Below, piece by piece: positions 40,293 to 49,355 of a stretch of DNA of 64,000 nt. The stretch is taken from the NCBI GenBank assembly GCA_964372415.1, contig CAYJQH010000001.1, positions 1 through 64,000 of the forward strand, written 5' to 3'. Made by a program: the position numbers and the translations under genes. Source of the DNA: JAGORL01 sp964372415. Lineage in GTDB: Bacteria; Patescibacteriota; Patescibacteriia; UBA9934. The notes below the pieces were generated by a model that did no database searches, was not told the DNA's origin, and worked only from the letters and a program-made list of their open reading frames with translations. Position 1 is the stretch's first letter, and each line of letters starts with the position of its first letter.

Positions 40293-40304
40293 AGTCTACA
40301 GACG

Positions 40305-40420
40305 AATTTCGTATTTGCGGCGATATCGAGGCGCGGGGAAGAAAACTTCGAGGCGTACTAATAAGTACGGTGAGAAGTCTTTGGGGCCCCGCAACGAAGA
40401 GAGCGCCCAAATACGGAAGT
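40305..40420. ncRNA. candidate structured RNA or inverted-repeat element upstream of secE
   Basis: Nested pairings: TTCGTATTTG (40308-40317) with CAAATACGGAA (40408-40418); GCGGGG (40332-40337) with CCCCGC (40387-40392); an AAAACTTC/GAAGTCTTT pair; and a terminal CGTACT-AATA-AGTACG hairpin. This gives a rod of about 110 nt. A separate small hairpin ATCCCC/GGGGAT follows at 40434-40449. No protein is encoded here; 40293-40538 otherwise holds only a TTGACA at 40485-40490. Confidence 0.5.
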
Positions 40421-40538
40421 CGGATTATTTTAAAATCCCCTTGCGGGGATCAACTTGGCGAGAGGATAGCAGATGATTTTTACTTTGACAAGAGGGCTGT
40501 GCGAATTTTCTTTATTCATGGTTTATACTACATGGCAT

Positions 40539-40664
40539 ATGAAAAAAAACGTTGGGTCTCCCCTTAATTTTCCAGTCTTTGGCGTGGCCTTACTGGGGGT
40601 CCTTATAATTTTCGCCGTTCTCGCGATCGTGGCCGGGGTAATTGTCCTGGCCGTAAATCCTTAA
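40539..40664 (+). CDS. small single-helix membrane protein, 41 aa
   Basis: ATG at 40539 gives MKKNVGSPLNFPVFGVALLG followed by an unbroken hydrophobic helix to the end (LAVNP). The open frame reaches 22 codons upstream, but that part is not protein-like. A TATACT box lies at 40525-40530 and TTGACA upstream at 40485. Its stop runs into CTAG-rich array E. Likely a real small membrane peptide; function unknown. Confidence 0.5.
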   Translation: MKKNVGSPLNFPVFGVALLGVLIIFAVLAIVAGVIVLAVNP

Positions 40665-40666
40665 GG

Positions 40667-40733
40667 CAGCTATTAGCAGGTGAGCGCTAATGGCTTAAAG
40701 GCTAATAGCTAGCTAACCGCTAAAAGCTAGCTA
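40667..40733. repeat. CTAG/AGCT-rich hairpin array E, 3' of gyrB
   Basis: AGCTATTAGC..GCTAATAGCTAGCT and CCGCTAAAAGCTAGCT give a compact inverted repeat between the convergent 41-aa gene and gyrB, covering the gyrB stop codon. It is a shorter member of the CTAG family. Confidence 0.65.
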
Positions 40734-42767
40734 TATATCCAAGTTTGTCACATCCTTGGCGTGCGTTTGGATGAACTTTTTACGCGGCGCGACATCAGAA
40801 CCCATGAGTATATCGAAGGTTTCATCAGCTTGAGCAGCATCTTCGATCGTGACTTTTTTCATCATGCGTACAGCTGGATCCATGGTGGTATCCCAGAGTT
40901 GGTCAGGATTCATTTCTCCAAGACCTTTGTAACGTTGAATATTAACGCGCACGCCGCCGGCATCTATTTGCATTACTGATTCAAGTTCGCCTGTTGGCAC
41001 TTCTTGAGCGGTTGGAGAGGTTGTCGGTACATTTTTGTTGTTCTCAGCTTTTTGTTTACCATTCGTCATCTCCTTAACAATTTTATCTTTTTCCTCGTCG
41101 GTGTAAGCGTAACGAACATCTTTGCCAACTTGCACGCGGTAGAGTGGTGGAAGGGCAATGTAAACGTGACCGGAGGTAATTAATTCGGGGAAATGACGGT
41201 AAAAGAGGGTTAAGAGGAGAGTTCTAATGTGCGCGCCGTCAACGTCGGCATCGGTCATTATTATGACGCGGCCGTAGCGCATAGCATTAAGGTCAAAAGC
41301 TTCTCCAATATTGGTGCCAAGAGCGATGACTAAGTTTTTTACTTCGTTGTTAGCCAGAAGCTTATCGAGGCGTGCTCGTTCGACGTTTAATATTTTACCG
41401 CGCAGTGGCAGAATCGCTTGGAATTCACGGTTACGTGCTTGTTTAGCTGAACCGCCAGCCGAATCACCCTCAACAATGTAAAGCTCGGTATTTTTGTTGT
41501 CTTTGCTTGAACAGTCAGCAAGTTTGCCAGGTAACGTGAGACCCTCAAGGGCTCCTTTACGAAGCACTGTCTCTCGGGCAGCGCGAGCAGCTGCTCGAGC
41601 TCGGGCTGAGAGCAAGCACTTACCAATAATTTCTTCGGCATCGCGCGGGTGTTCTTCAAGAAATATTTGAAAAGCTTCGCCAAAGGCTGTCTCGACAGCA
41701 CTTTTGGCTTCAGGATTTCCCAATTTGCCTTTGGTTTGACCCTCAAATTGCGGTTCCGGAATCTTGACGCTAATCACTGCGGTCAAACCTTCGCGGGTGT
41801 CTTCACCAGTTAGATTGATATCTTTTTCTTTGAGGTAACCTTTTTCACGAGCATAACCGTTCAGCACCCTGGTCAACGCCGCGCGGAAACCAGCCAAATG
41901 CGTGCCGCCATCAAGATTAACAATATTGTTAGCGTAACAATGTACGCTTTCGTGATATTCAGCGGTGTATTGCACGGCTACTTCAACGTCAACCTCACCC
42001 TCAGACTTGTGGGCGTAAAATACACTTGGTTGTTTGACCTCGCGGCGATCGTTTAGATGTCTCACGAACGAAGCAACGCCTCCTTCAAAATAAAACCCGT
42101 ATGGTTTTGGCTCAGCTCCGCGTTCATCAACTATTTCAATGTGAACGCCAGCAGTTAAGTATGCCTGTTGCCTTAGGTGATCAATAATTGTCTGAAGTTC
42201 GTAGACGATGCTTTCAAAGATAGTGGCGTCGGCATGAAAGCTAATCGTGGTACCACGTTTTTTAGTCGTACCCACGGCTTTTACCTTTCCCTGGGGTTGA
42301 CCTTTTTTGTATTCTTGAACCCAAATTTTGCCATCACGATGAACCTCTGCCTTTAAGTGGTCAGACAATGCGTTGACTACCGAAACGCCAACGCCGTGAA
42401 GACCTCCGGAAACTTTGTAACCGCTCGCCTCGCCACCAAACTTACCGCCGGCATGGAGTTTAGTAAGCACTAGTTCAAGAGCCGAAACCTTTTGTTCTGG
42501 GTGAATGTCAACCGGGATACCACGGCCATCATCTTCAACCGTTACCCAGTTATCGGGTTGCATACGAACCACAATTTTTGAGGCATGTCCGGCCATAGCC
42601 TCATCAAACGAGTTATCGACGACCTCCCAAATGAGGTGGTGAAGACCCGCGAGACCGGTGCTTCCAATGTACATTCCGGGGCGCTTGCGAACCGGTTCGA
42701 GACCTTCAAGAACCGTAATGCTTTTTGCACTATATTCGCCTGCCGCAGCCTTGCTTTTATTGGCCAT
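40731..42767 (-). CDS. gyrB: DNA gyrase subunit B
   Basis: A 678-aa type II topoisomerase ATPase subunit. The GHKL ATP site has EVVDNSFDEAMAGHA, DDGRGIP and SGGLHGVGVSVVNALS. The transducer domain follows, then TOPRIM with EGDSAGG (TOPRIM Glu) and DADVDGAHIRTLLL. A low-conservation insert (about 565-595, KMTNGKQKAENNKNVPTT type) precedes the C-terminal QRYKGLGEMN motif. gyrA is not in the window, so ParE remains a formal alternative, but the length and the PGMYIGSTGLAGLHHL start favour GyrB. Confidence 0.95.
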   Translation of the reverse strand: MANKSKAAAGEYSAKSITVLEGLEPVRKRPGMYIGSTGLAGLHHLIWEVVDNSFDEAMAGHASKIVVRMQPDNWVTVEDDGRGIPVDIHPEQKVSALELVLTKLHAGGKFGGEASGYKVSGGLHGVGVSVVNALSDHLKAEVHRDGKIWVQEYKKGQPQGKVKAVGTTKKRGTTISFHADATIFESIVYELQTIIDHLRQQAYLTAGVHIEIVDERGAEPKPYGFYFEGGVASFVRHLNDRREVKQPSVFYAHKSEGEVDVEVAVQYTAEYHESVHCYANNIVNLDGGTHLAGFRAALTRVLNGYAREKGYLKEKDINLTGEDTREGLTAVISVKIPEPQFEGQTKGKLGNPEAKSAVETAFGEAFQIFLEEHPRDAEEIIGKCLLSARARAAARAARETVLRKGALEGLTLPGKLADCSSKDNKNTELYIVEGDSAGGSAKQARNREFQAILPLRGKILNVERARLDKLLANNEVKNLVIALGTNIGEAFDLNAMRYGRVIIMTDADVDGAHIRTLLLTLFYRHFPELITSGHVYIALPPLYRVQVGKDVRYAYTDEEKDKIVKEMTNGKQKAENNKNVPTTSPTAQEVPTGELESVMQIDAGGVRVNIQRYKGLGEMNPDQLWDTTMDPAVRMMKKVTIEDAAQADETFDILMGSDVAPRKKFIQTHAKDVTNLDI

Positions 42768-42848
42768 AATTGATCATCAAAACTGACAAGATCCTACCAC
42801 GACGAAGCGTATTAGACCAGCCTTTCTGTGGTAAAATAGTAACAGTCT

Positions 42849-43757
42849 ATGGAGGAAGCTAAACTGACCAAAGTAAGCGCTGAGACCCGGGCTATTGAAG
42901 GCCAGTACCGAAGGTCTTTAGCGATTGTTGAGTTACGCCCCAAATTAGTAAGTGCCGCTTATATATGGTGGGGAATGCTCAACATCTTTTTAATTGCTTT
43001 CTTTTTTCTCGCGGTTATTCTGTATGTTGTTTCCGGGACTTTTGTTGAGCGTCGCTTAATGGCAACTTTGGATAACAATGTCAGGGCTGTTCACGCCACG
43101 AGTTTAGCTCGCGAGCCAAGCGATTTAGTAATTGGTAACACCTCTTTAATCCGATACGATGCTGAGGCTGATCTTTTAACTACCATCAGTAATCCAAACG
43201 ACGAATGGTACGCTACGTTTGTTTTGCGCCCCTCGACCGAAGGAGGTACCGAATCTGCCTTAGCTTTTTTAAATCCTGGCGAGGAACGAACCTTTGTACT
43301 TTTTGGGGTTGATGATGTGGGAGCGCGTGATCGCCTAATTATTACCGATGTTAGCTGGACTCGTCTTGATCGACACCTTATTGATTCGTCAGCTGACTGG
43401 CTCGCGGCGCGGACAAATATAGCCATTGACAACGTAGCTTATGCGCGTGACGTAACGGTCGGCAGCGAATCATTTTCGCGAGTCACTTTTCAGGTTACTA
43501 ACCGTACTGCTTATAGTTACTGGCAACCGAAATTTCTTGTCAGGGTTCTGAGGGGCAGTACCACTTTGGCCGTGAACGAAGCCGTTCTACCCGAACTTGT
43601 AGCCGGTGAATCGCAGGAGGTTGATCTTCGTTTCTTTGGTGATCTGCCGGCAACCGCCACAGTCATTGTTGAACCTATTATCTTCTATTTTGATCCCGAA
43701 AGTTATTCGGGAACACCCCAAGGAGAAGAATCGCTTGATATTTTACGTAAGTTGTAA
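42849..43757 (+). CDS. single-pass membrane protein with exterior beta domains
   Basis: 302 aa. A cytoplasmic N-terminus, one transmembrane helix (about 39-63) and a large exterior region with two repeat-like beta modules (about 75-170 and 190-300) resembling the FxLYD/fibronectin-like domains of CPR surface proteins. There is no catalytic motif. It is 31 nt upstream of the rodA/ftsW gene, so it may be tied to cell-wall growth. A TAAAAT box lies at 42832-42837, 11 nt before the ATG. Confidence 0.6.
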   Translation: MEEAKLTKVSAETRAIEGQYRRSLAIVELRPKLVSAAYIWWGMLNIFLIAFFFLAVILYVVSGTFVERRLMATLDNNVRAVHATSLAREPSDLVIGNTSLIRYDAEADLLTTISNPNDEWYATFVLRPSTEGGTESALAFLNPGEERTFVLFGVDDVGARDRLIITDVSWTRLDRHLIDSSADWLAARTNIAIDNVAYARDVTVGSESFSRVTFQVTNRTAYSYWQPKFLVRVLRGSTTLAVNEAVLPELVAGESQEVDLRFFGDLPATATVIVEPIIFYFDPESYSGTPQGEESLDILRKL

Positions 43758-43788
43758 ACAGGAGTGCTGACGGCTAAGATAGGGCAAT

Positions 43789-44919
43789 GTGAATCTGCCT
43801 CCTGTATTAAAACGGCTTGACGGAGGTTTGCTGCTCGCGGCTTTTATTCTGATTGCCTTTGGGGTGGCGGCAATTACCTCGGTCGAACTGTCACGTGGTG
43901 AAGAGGAATTTTTACTAGTTCGTAAACATCTTTCAGCTCTAGCGCTTGGTTTAATGGTTGGTTTGGGCGCTCTCACGGTAAACGTGCAGGCGTATAGGGC
44001 ATTTGCCCGTCTAGCCTACCTGAGCGGTGTCGTGATGCTCATTTTAGTTCTTTTTATTGGGCAAACATTTCACGGCACCACAGGTTGGTTTATTTTTTTA
44101 GGCCTATCGTTTCAGCCGGTTGAATGGATGAAGGTCGCGTTGTGCCTTGAGCTCGCACGGTATTTGTCTGATGATGCTCGACATTATTTTGGTTGGCGGG
44201 AATTTTTAGGCAGCGGTTTAAGAGCCAGCTTACCCGTGTTTTTGCTTCTAGCCCAACCGGATTGGGGAGGAGCATTCATTATGGCCGGCATTTGGGCTGT
44301 GCTGGTTTTTGTGGCTGGTGTTAGGTGGTTCCATTTTACAACCTTGATAGCAGCGGTGGCCTTGGCTTTAGGTATTGGTTGGCTAGGTTTTGGACAGTCT
44401 GATTTTGTGCAAACACGACTCGCACGCCTTGAAACATTTGTGAATCCGTCGGCCTCGGATCCCTTAGCTGAAGGTTACAACATCATGCAAGCGAGAATCG
44501 CTATTGGATCCGGCGGTCTTGTTGGCAGAGGATTAGGCGGCGGCAGTCAGAGCCAGTTGAAATTCTTGCCCGAGAGTCAAACCGACTTTATTTTTGCGGT
44601 TATCGCTGAAGAGCTCGGACTTTTAGGGGTGAGTTTAGTTTTTGTTGCTTATCTATTGTTGTTTTGGCGAGTATCAGTGCTCTTAAGGTCTACTCGCGAT
44701 ATTTTTGCCGCCTATACCTTAATTGCTCTGGCCGGCTTTATATTTTTGCAAACGTCAATTCATATTGGTGTTAACCTGGCCCTCGTGCCAACAACCGGAG
44801 TTACCTTGCCATTTGTAAGTTATGGAGGTAGTTCGCTCCTTATGACTTTGCTTAGTCTTGGCATTATGGAAGGAGTCGCGAGACGCATACCACCTGTGGA
44901 TCGACTGGCAAAAACCTAA
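43789..44919 (+). CDS. rodA: RodA/FtsW-family SEDS peptidoglycan polymerase
   Basis: A 376-aa SEDS protein with about ten transmembrane helices. Diagnostic segments: FQPVEWMKVALCLELARYL, LLAQPDWGGAFIM (catalytic Asp loop of the RodA type, QPDLGTA in other bacteria), GGGSQSQLKFLPESQTDFIFAVIAEELG and VPTTGVTLPFVSYGGSS. It polymerises glycan strands with a partner PBP, which is not in the window. GTG start at 43789. RodA versus FtsW cannot be fixed from sequence alone. Confidence 0.93.
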   Translation: MNLPPVLKRLDGGLLLAAFILIAFGVAAITSVELSRGEEEFLLVRKHLSALALGLMVGLGALTVNVQAYRAFARLAYLSGVVMLILVLFIGQTFHGTTGWFIFLGLSFQPVEWMKVALCLELARYLSDDARHYFGWREFLGSGLRASLPVFLLLAQPDWGGAFIMAGIWAVLVFVAGVRWFHFTTLIAAVALALGIGWLGFGQSDFVQTRLARLETFVNPSASDPLAEGYNIMQARIAIGSGGLVGRGLGGGSQSQLKFLPESQTDFIFAVIAEELGLLGVSLVFVAYLLLFWRVSVLLRSTRDIFAAYTLIALAGFIFLQTSIHIGVNLALVPTTGVTLPFVSYGGSSLLMTLLSLGIMEGVARRIPPVDRLAKT

Positions 44920-44984
44920 GAAATAGTCTTATACTAAAATTGTGCTTATAGGGGCTTGATTAATCAACTTGCTACTTTTGATCT

Positions 44985-45287
44985 ATGTCAGCCCACGATC
45001 ATGGAGCCCGCTTGCCAGAGCCGCTTGCGCGATGCCCCTTCTGTGGAAGGCTTTATAGCGCAAATAACTTACAGGCTCTAAAGGAGCGCCAGAACACTCA
45101 GGTAACACACGCTATCTGCCTTGAGTGCCATCGCGCGATGCTTTTTGCGGTTGACCGACGAACGGGACATGTGGCTTGTGTAGGGTTATTCACCGATTGC
45201 GACACTGAAGACGCAGCGCGTTTTGATCACGATGAAAAAATTACCCTTGATGAAGTGCTAGATACTCACGTTTCTTTGCGAAAATAA
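44985..45287 (+). CDS. small zinc-knuckle protein, 100 aa
   Basis: Two CxxC pairs, CPFC (17-20) and CLEC (about 45-48), are spaced as in a single treble-clef or zinc-ribbon domain. The C-terminal half is acidic. No known family is recognised; small zinc-ribbon proteins of this build are common in Patescibacteria and often bind nucleic acid or protein. Confidence 0.6.
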   Translation: MSAHDHGARLPEPLARCPFCGRLYSANNLQALKERQNTQVTHAICLECHRAMLFAVDRRTGHVACVGLFTDCDTEDAARFDHDEKITLDEVLDTHVSLRK

Positions 45288-45410
45288 CCTAAAATACGTT
45301 CAACACCTCAGTGATGTCATAACAGATATCTTGAGCCTCTTTTGCTTCTTTAGGGTTTCCAAGTTATTTATTTGACACTTTTTTATTTTTGGGGAAGAAT
45401 ATCGCGCAAT

Positions 45411-46121
45411 ATGGCCCACGTACGACTTGAAGCGAAGCCACGCGCTCTGCGTGGTCGCAAGACAAATGCGCTCCGCGCTCACGGACAAGTACCAGCCGTC
45501 ATGTACGGTTTTGGTACGGAACCCATGAATTTGGTTGTTGACCGCAACGCTTTTTTGAAGGTTTACGAAAAAACCGGTGAAAGTGTAGTTATTGATATCG
45601 ATTTTGATGGTCAGTCTCATCCGGTTCTAATCACCGAAATTCAACGCGACCCCGTTACTGACTTCATAACCAATGCTGACTTCCGTCGGATTGATTTGCA
45701 TAAGAAAATCGAAGCCGAAATACCGCTTCGTTTTATTGGTACGGCGCCGGCTGTTAAAGAACTCGGAGGAACACTGGTTCATCCTTTGGAACACATTCAA
45801 GTGTCTTCGTTACCTGATGCTTTGGTGCATGAAATCAACGTCGATATCGCGACTCTGGCAACTTTTGATGACGTTATTCGCGTCAAGGATATTGTTATTC
45901 CCGAAGGTATTGCAGTAAAAACTGACCCTGAGCTCGCAGTAGCTTCTGTGCAACCGCCTCGTTCTGAAGAAGAAATTGCGGCTCTTGATGCGGCTGTTGA
46001 CGCCGACGTTTCTAAGGTAGAGGTCTTGACCGAGAAGAAAGATGAGCCAGTTGAAGGCGCTCAAGACGAAGCCAAGGAGGACCTTCCTGAGTCCAAAAAG
46101 AAAGACGAGGCTAAGAAATAA
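45411..46121 (+). CDS. rplY: 50S ribosomal protein L25 (long Ctc form)
   Basis: 236 aa from ATG 45411 (MAHVRLEAKPRALRGRKTNALRAHGQVPAVMYG); the frame is open 13 codons earlier, but the family start is here. The N-terminal 5S rRNA-binding domain (1-92) is followed by the beta-rich TL5/Ctc C-terminal domain (93-185) and a Glu/Lys-rich tail. A nested hairpin follows the stop. Confidence 0.96.
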   Translation: MAHVRLEAKPRALRGRKTNALRAHGQVPAVMYGFGTEPMNLVVDRNAFLKVYEKTGESVVIDIDFDGQSHPVLITEIQRDPVTDFITNADFRRIDLHKKIEAEIPLRFIGTAPAVKELGGTLVHPLEHIQVSSLPDALVHEINVDIATLATFDDVIRVKDIVIPEGIAVKTDPELAVASVQPPRSEEEIAALDAAVDADVSKVEVLTEKKDEPVEGAQDEAKEDLPESKKKDEAKK

Positions 46122-46129
46122 ATGTGCCC

Positions 46130-46186
46130 AAGACGTGCAAGAAGTTCTAGACGTCGTACGGTCGTCTCTAACCTCTTGTGCGTCTT
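46130..46186. terminator. long nested hairpin after rplY, overlapping the next promoter
   Basis: AAGACGTGCAAGAAGTT (46130-46146) pairs with AACCTCTTGTGCGTCTT (46170-46186) with three mismatches, and inner AGACG/CGTCT extends the stem. A consensus TATAAT follows at 46190-46195, so a termination hairpin abuts the promoter of the downstream gene. Confidence 0.7.
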
Positions 46187-46206
46187 TGTTATAATCGGGA
46201 TCGACT

Positions 46207-47301
46207 ATGCATATTAGTGAGTGGCCAAAAAAGATGCGCCAAGCTGGACGATTGTTTCTTTCCAAAAAAGATAACCTTACGTTACTCATGGTGGTCGGCA
46301 CCGCTTTTTTAATTATCGCAGCGGTTGTCTTAACGTTTGCTTTTCGTTTGCCAAAGAGTGAGGAGAACATTACCTCGGACAAAGAAGACGCGTTAGCTGA
46401 TCGTCATCCCTTGACCGGAGAAAAGCTTTCTCAGCCACTAAGCAAGTTGCCGCAGGTATTCGGAGTCATGATAGAAAACAGCGCCGATGCTTGGCCACTT
46501 TCCGGCGTTGAGGATGCGTTTCTTGTTATAGAGGCGCCAGTTGAGGGTTTTATTCCGCGATTCATTGCCTTTTTTTCTGCCGAGCAGGAAGTTGAGCGTG
46601 TTGGTCCGGTGCGTTCGGCAAGGCCATATTACGTAGACTGGAATGACGAATTTGGCGCACTTTATGCTCATGTTGGAGGTTCACCAGAAGCTCTCGCCTT
46701 AATCGCAAAATATGAAACACGCAACTTAAACGAGTTTTATCAGGGTGAATACTTTTGGCGAGCACAAAATCGTTACGCCCCACACAACACGTACACTTCA
46801 ACTCAGGAACTCAACTCGGCTCTTCAAGAAGTGGGGGAGAGTGAGTTTGTTTATAACGCCTGGAAATTTAAGGACGATACGCCAACAACTGGGCAGCCGC
46901 TTAACGCGGTTATTGATTGGTCAGGAAGTTCGGTTTACGACATTACCTGGAGCTACGAGACGTTAACTAATTCTTATGTTAGAAGCCAAGGACGTGAGAC
47001 GAGGCCCAGTAAATCGCTAGATGGTGATTTTTACGTCGCCAAGAACATTATTGTTATTGCAACGGATGTTGTGTCAATCGATAACGTAGATCGAAAACGC
47101 ATAACTACCGTGGGTGGCGGAGATGCGGTGGTTATCCAGGACGGCAAAGCCATTCTTGGTCGCTGGGAAAAATCATCACGTACCAATCGATTGCGTGTTT
47201 ACGATGCGCAAGGAATTGAGGTGGCTCTTAATGCCGGTCCAACCTGGATTGAGGTTGTGCCAACCATTAGCTCTGTTTCTTTAGAGGAGATTGAGGAGTA
47301 A
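46207..47301 (+). CDS. DUF3048 (YerB-like) membrane-anchored protein
   Basis: 364 aa. One N-terminal transmembrane helix (about 24-47) and the DUF3048 signature HPLTGEKLSQPLSKLPQVFGVMIENSADAWPLSGVEDA..GPVRSARPYYVDW, followed by the C-terminal DUF3048 domain with GGGDAVVIQDGKAILGRWEKSS. YerB-type proteins are surface lipoproteins or anchored proteins of unclear function; there is no lipobox here. TATAAT at 46190-46195 lies 11 nt before the ATG, so the mRNA is probably nearly leaderless. Confidence 0.9.
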   Translation: MHISEWPKKMRQAGRLFLSKKDNLTLLMVVGTAFLIIAAVVLTFAFRLPKSEENITSDKEDALADRHPLTGEKLSQPLSKLPQVFGVMIENSADAWPLSGVEDAFLVIEAPVEGFIPRFIAFFSAEQEVERVGPVRSARPYYVDWNDEFGALYAHVGGSPEALALIAKYETRNLNEFYQGEYFWRAQNRYAPHNTYTSTQELNSALQEVGESEFVYNAWKFKDDTPTTGQPLNAVIDWSGSSVYDITWSYETLTNSYVRSQGRETRPSKSLDGDFYVAKNIIVIATDVVSIDNVDRKRITTVGGGDAVVIQDGKAILGRWEKSSRTNRLRVYDAQGIEVALNAGPTWIEVVPTISSVSLEEIEE

Positions 47302-47302
47302 G

Positions 47303-48190
47303 TTAAAGTCGAGCTATTGCCACCCGCGCTTGGCCACGCAGATCACTGAAAATTTCGGTTTTGGCTTCGGGGAGGTAGTGACGAACTAGACCTTGGAAGG
47401 CGCTGGCCTGAGACGGATCAATTTCCGAAATTACGGTTAGACGTTTAGGTAGTTCACGTCGACGAGCGGCAATTTGCATAAAGAGCTCGTCATATAACGT
47501 TAGTCCATCAATGCCGCCTACTAGGGCGGTTTTTGGTTCAAAGTTTTTTACGTCGGCGTCGGTATTTTCCCATTGGCGAAGCGTCAGGTAGGGGAGGTTG
47601 GCCGTAATCACAAGCTCTTTTGGTTTTGCTGCTTCGTTCCAATTTGTTGTGAGGGCAATAAACGGTTTAATCAGGTTTCCTTCCAGGAAGGCAACTCTGT
47701 GGAGCACATCGTGACGCTTGGCGTTGGCCTGAGCCACCTTAAGGGCGTCACGCGAAATATCGATTGCGATCACTTCCGTAGCTGTATCTGCAGCTAGCGT
47801 TACTGCGATGGCACCACTACCGGTACCAACATCCACGACAAGTGTGCCTTGGCCAATCTCTGCTTTGGCAAGTTCTACGATGAGCTCCGTTTCAGGGCGG
47901 GGAATGAGGGTGGCTGGCGTTACCGTAAACGACCGACCAAAAAATTCTTTCTCACCCAAAATATAAGCGACTGGTTCGTGCTTGGCCCGGCGCTCAATCA
48001 TTTCCCGATAACGATCGGTAGTAGCTTGGCGAAGCACTTCGTCACCATGGGCGAAAAGGTAGGCGGTTGGCTCGTCAATGCAGTGCGCCAAAAGCACTTG
48101 AGCATCAAATTTGGGGTTGTGGAGTTGGCTGTCGGCAAAGGCCGTTTTCAATTGCTCGCTCCCCCAAGTTAACGCTTCAAAAACGGTCAT
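47303..48190 (-). CDS. prmC: release factor glutamine methyltransferase PrmC
   Basis: A 295-aa SAM-dependent methyltransferase that modifies the Gln of the GGQ motif in release factors. It has an N-terminal helical domain (1-75), the SAM site VVDVGTGSGAIAVTLAA (about 112-128) and a catalytic NLPY loop near 197, where most family members have NPPY. It overlaps the end of prfA by 4 nt, pairing the enzyme with its substrate gene. Confidence 0.95.
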   Translation of the reverse strand: MTVFEALTWGSEQLKTAFADSQLHNPKFDAQVLLAHCIDEPTAYLFAHGDEVLRQATTDRYREMIERRAKHEPVAYILGEKEFFGRSFTVTPATLIPRPETELIVELAKAEIGQGTLVVDVGTGSGAIAVTLAADTATEVIAIDISRDALKVAQANAKRHDVLHRVAFLEGNLIKPFIALTTNWNEAAKPKELVITANLPYLTLRQWENTDADVKNFEPKTALVGGIDGLTLYDELFMQIAARRRELPKRLTVISEIDPSQASAFQGLVRHYLPEAKTEIFSDLRGQARVAIARL

Positions 48191-49278
48191 ACCTCATCCT
48201 CGCTATCCTCGGCCGCAACAGCAAACTGAGCATTGCGCGAAGCAAGGCGTAGGGCGGACGTGATTTCGCTTAGATCGCCATCAAGAATGGCCGGCAGGTT
48301 ATGCCAAGACTCCTTAATTCGGTGATCAGTAATTCGATCTTGGGGGAAGTTGTAGGTGCGGATTTTCTCGGAACGTTCTCCAGTACCAATTTGACCACGA
48401 CGTTCAGCTTCGAGGGCAGCCCGTTTCTTTTCTTGTTCGTAGGCGTAAACGCGGGCCCGCAGCACCGAAAGGGCTCGTTCTTTGTTCTGACTAAACGAAC
48501 GCTCATCCTGACAAACAACAGTAATTCCGGTGGGCACGTGGACCACACGACAAGAAGAATAGGTGGTGTTGACGCTTTGGCCACCAGCCCCTTGCGAGGT
48601 CGTAGCTTCAATCGTGATGTCCTTTGGATCAATGGAAAACTCTTCTGCTTCGAGTTTTGGCAAAACGGCCACGGTAACGGTTGAAGTATGAATACGACCA
48701 GCTTTTTCAGTGGTCGGAACGCGCTGTACTCGGTGGACTCCGCTTTCGAGTTTCATCATGCCATACGCCCCATCACCATTGATTTCGATAATGATTTCCT
48801 TGAAACCTCCAAGATCATTCTGGCTTTGCGAAACGAGTGAGGTCTTCCAGCCGTTTCGTTCGGCAAATCGTGAATACATGCGAAAGAGATCAGCGGCAAA
48901 GAGCGCGGCTTCGTCGCCACCCGTACCGGCACGAATTTCGACGATCGCGTCGTTGTGGTCAGTTGGATCTTGTGGCAAGAGGGCCAGTTCAAGAGCTCGT
49001 TCTACCTGCGGGAGTTTGCTTGAGATGTCGGTTATTTCGCTTTCGGCCAAAGCTCTAATTTCTTGGTCAGAATCTGCGGCAGCTCGTCTGGCGCTCGCCA
49101 ATTCTCGATTGAGACGCTCTAATTCATCGTCTAAATCAATCGCTTTTTTTACTGACTGATAGATTTTTGTTACCTCGCGTAATTTTTTGCGATCACTTAG
49201 CACTGCAGGATTGGTTAAATCCTGCTCGATGGTTTGGAGTTCCTGACGTTTTTTGGCGACGAGCGGAGCGAGGTCCAT
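48187..49278 (-). CDS. prfA: peptide chain release factor 1
   Basis: A 363-aa class I release factor reading UAA and UAG. The peptidyl-hydrolysis loop GAGGQSVNTTYS is near residue 231, and the codon-recognition position holds PTT (in RVQRVPTTEKAGRIHTS), the RF1-type P-x-T motif, rather than the SPF of RF2. Full length. prmC follows immediately. Confidence 0.97.
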   Translation of the reverse strand: MDLAPLVAKKRQELQTIEQDLTNPAVLSDRKKLREVTKIYQSVKKAIDLDDELERLNRELASARRAAADSDQEIRALAESEITDISSKLPQVERALELALLPQDPTDHNDAIVEIRAGTGGDEAALFAADLFRMYSRFAERNGWKTSLVSQSQNDLGGFKEIIIEINGDGAYGMMKLESGVHRVQRVPTTEKAGRIHTSTVTVAVLPKLEAEEFSIDPKDITIEATTSQGAGGQSVNTTYSSCRVVHVPTGITVVCQDERSFSQNKERALSVLRARVYAYEQEKKRAALEAERRGQIGTGERSEKIRTYNFPQDRITDHRIKESWHNLPAILDGDLSEITSALRLASRNAQFAVAAEDSEDEV

Positions 49279-49312
49279 ATTTATTTTAGGCTAGTCACTA
49301 TGATAACTGGAA

Positions 49313-49339
49313 AAACAAAACGCCGCACTTGGGGTGCGA
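49313..49339 (-). terminator. intrinsic terminator after rpmE
   Basis: On the minus strand, CGTCGCAC/GTGCGGCG stem then TTTTGTTTTT, directly 3' of the L31 stop and before prfA. Confidence 0.85.
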
Positions 49340-49355
49340 CGCTTGGCTTAAATAG

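Noticed and set aside
40370..40567. 65-codon plus-strand ORF upstream of the 41-aa membrane gene
   Set aside because: It translates the structured inverted repeat and promoter region, lacks an RBS and has no protein-like pattern.
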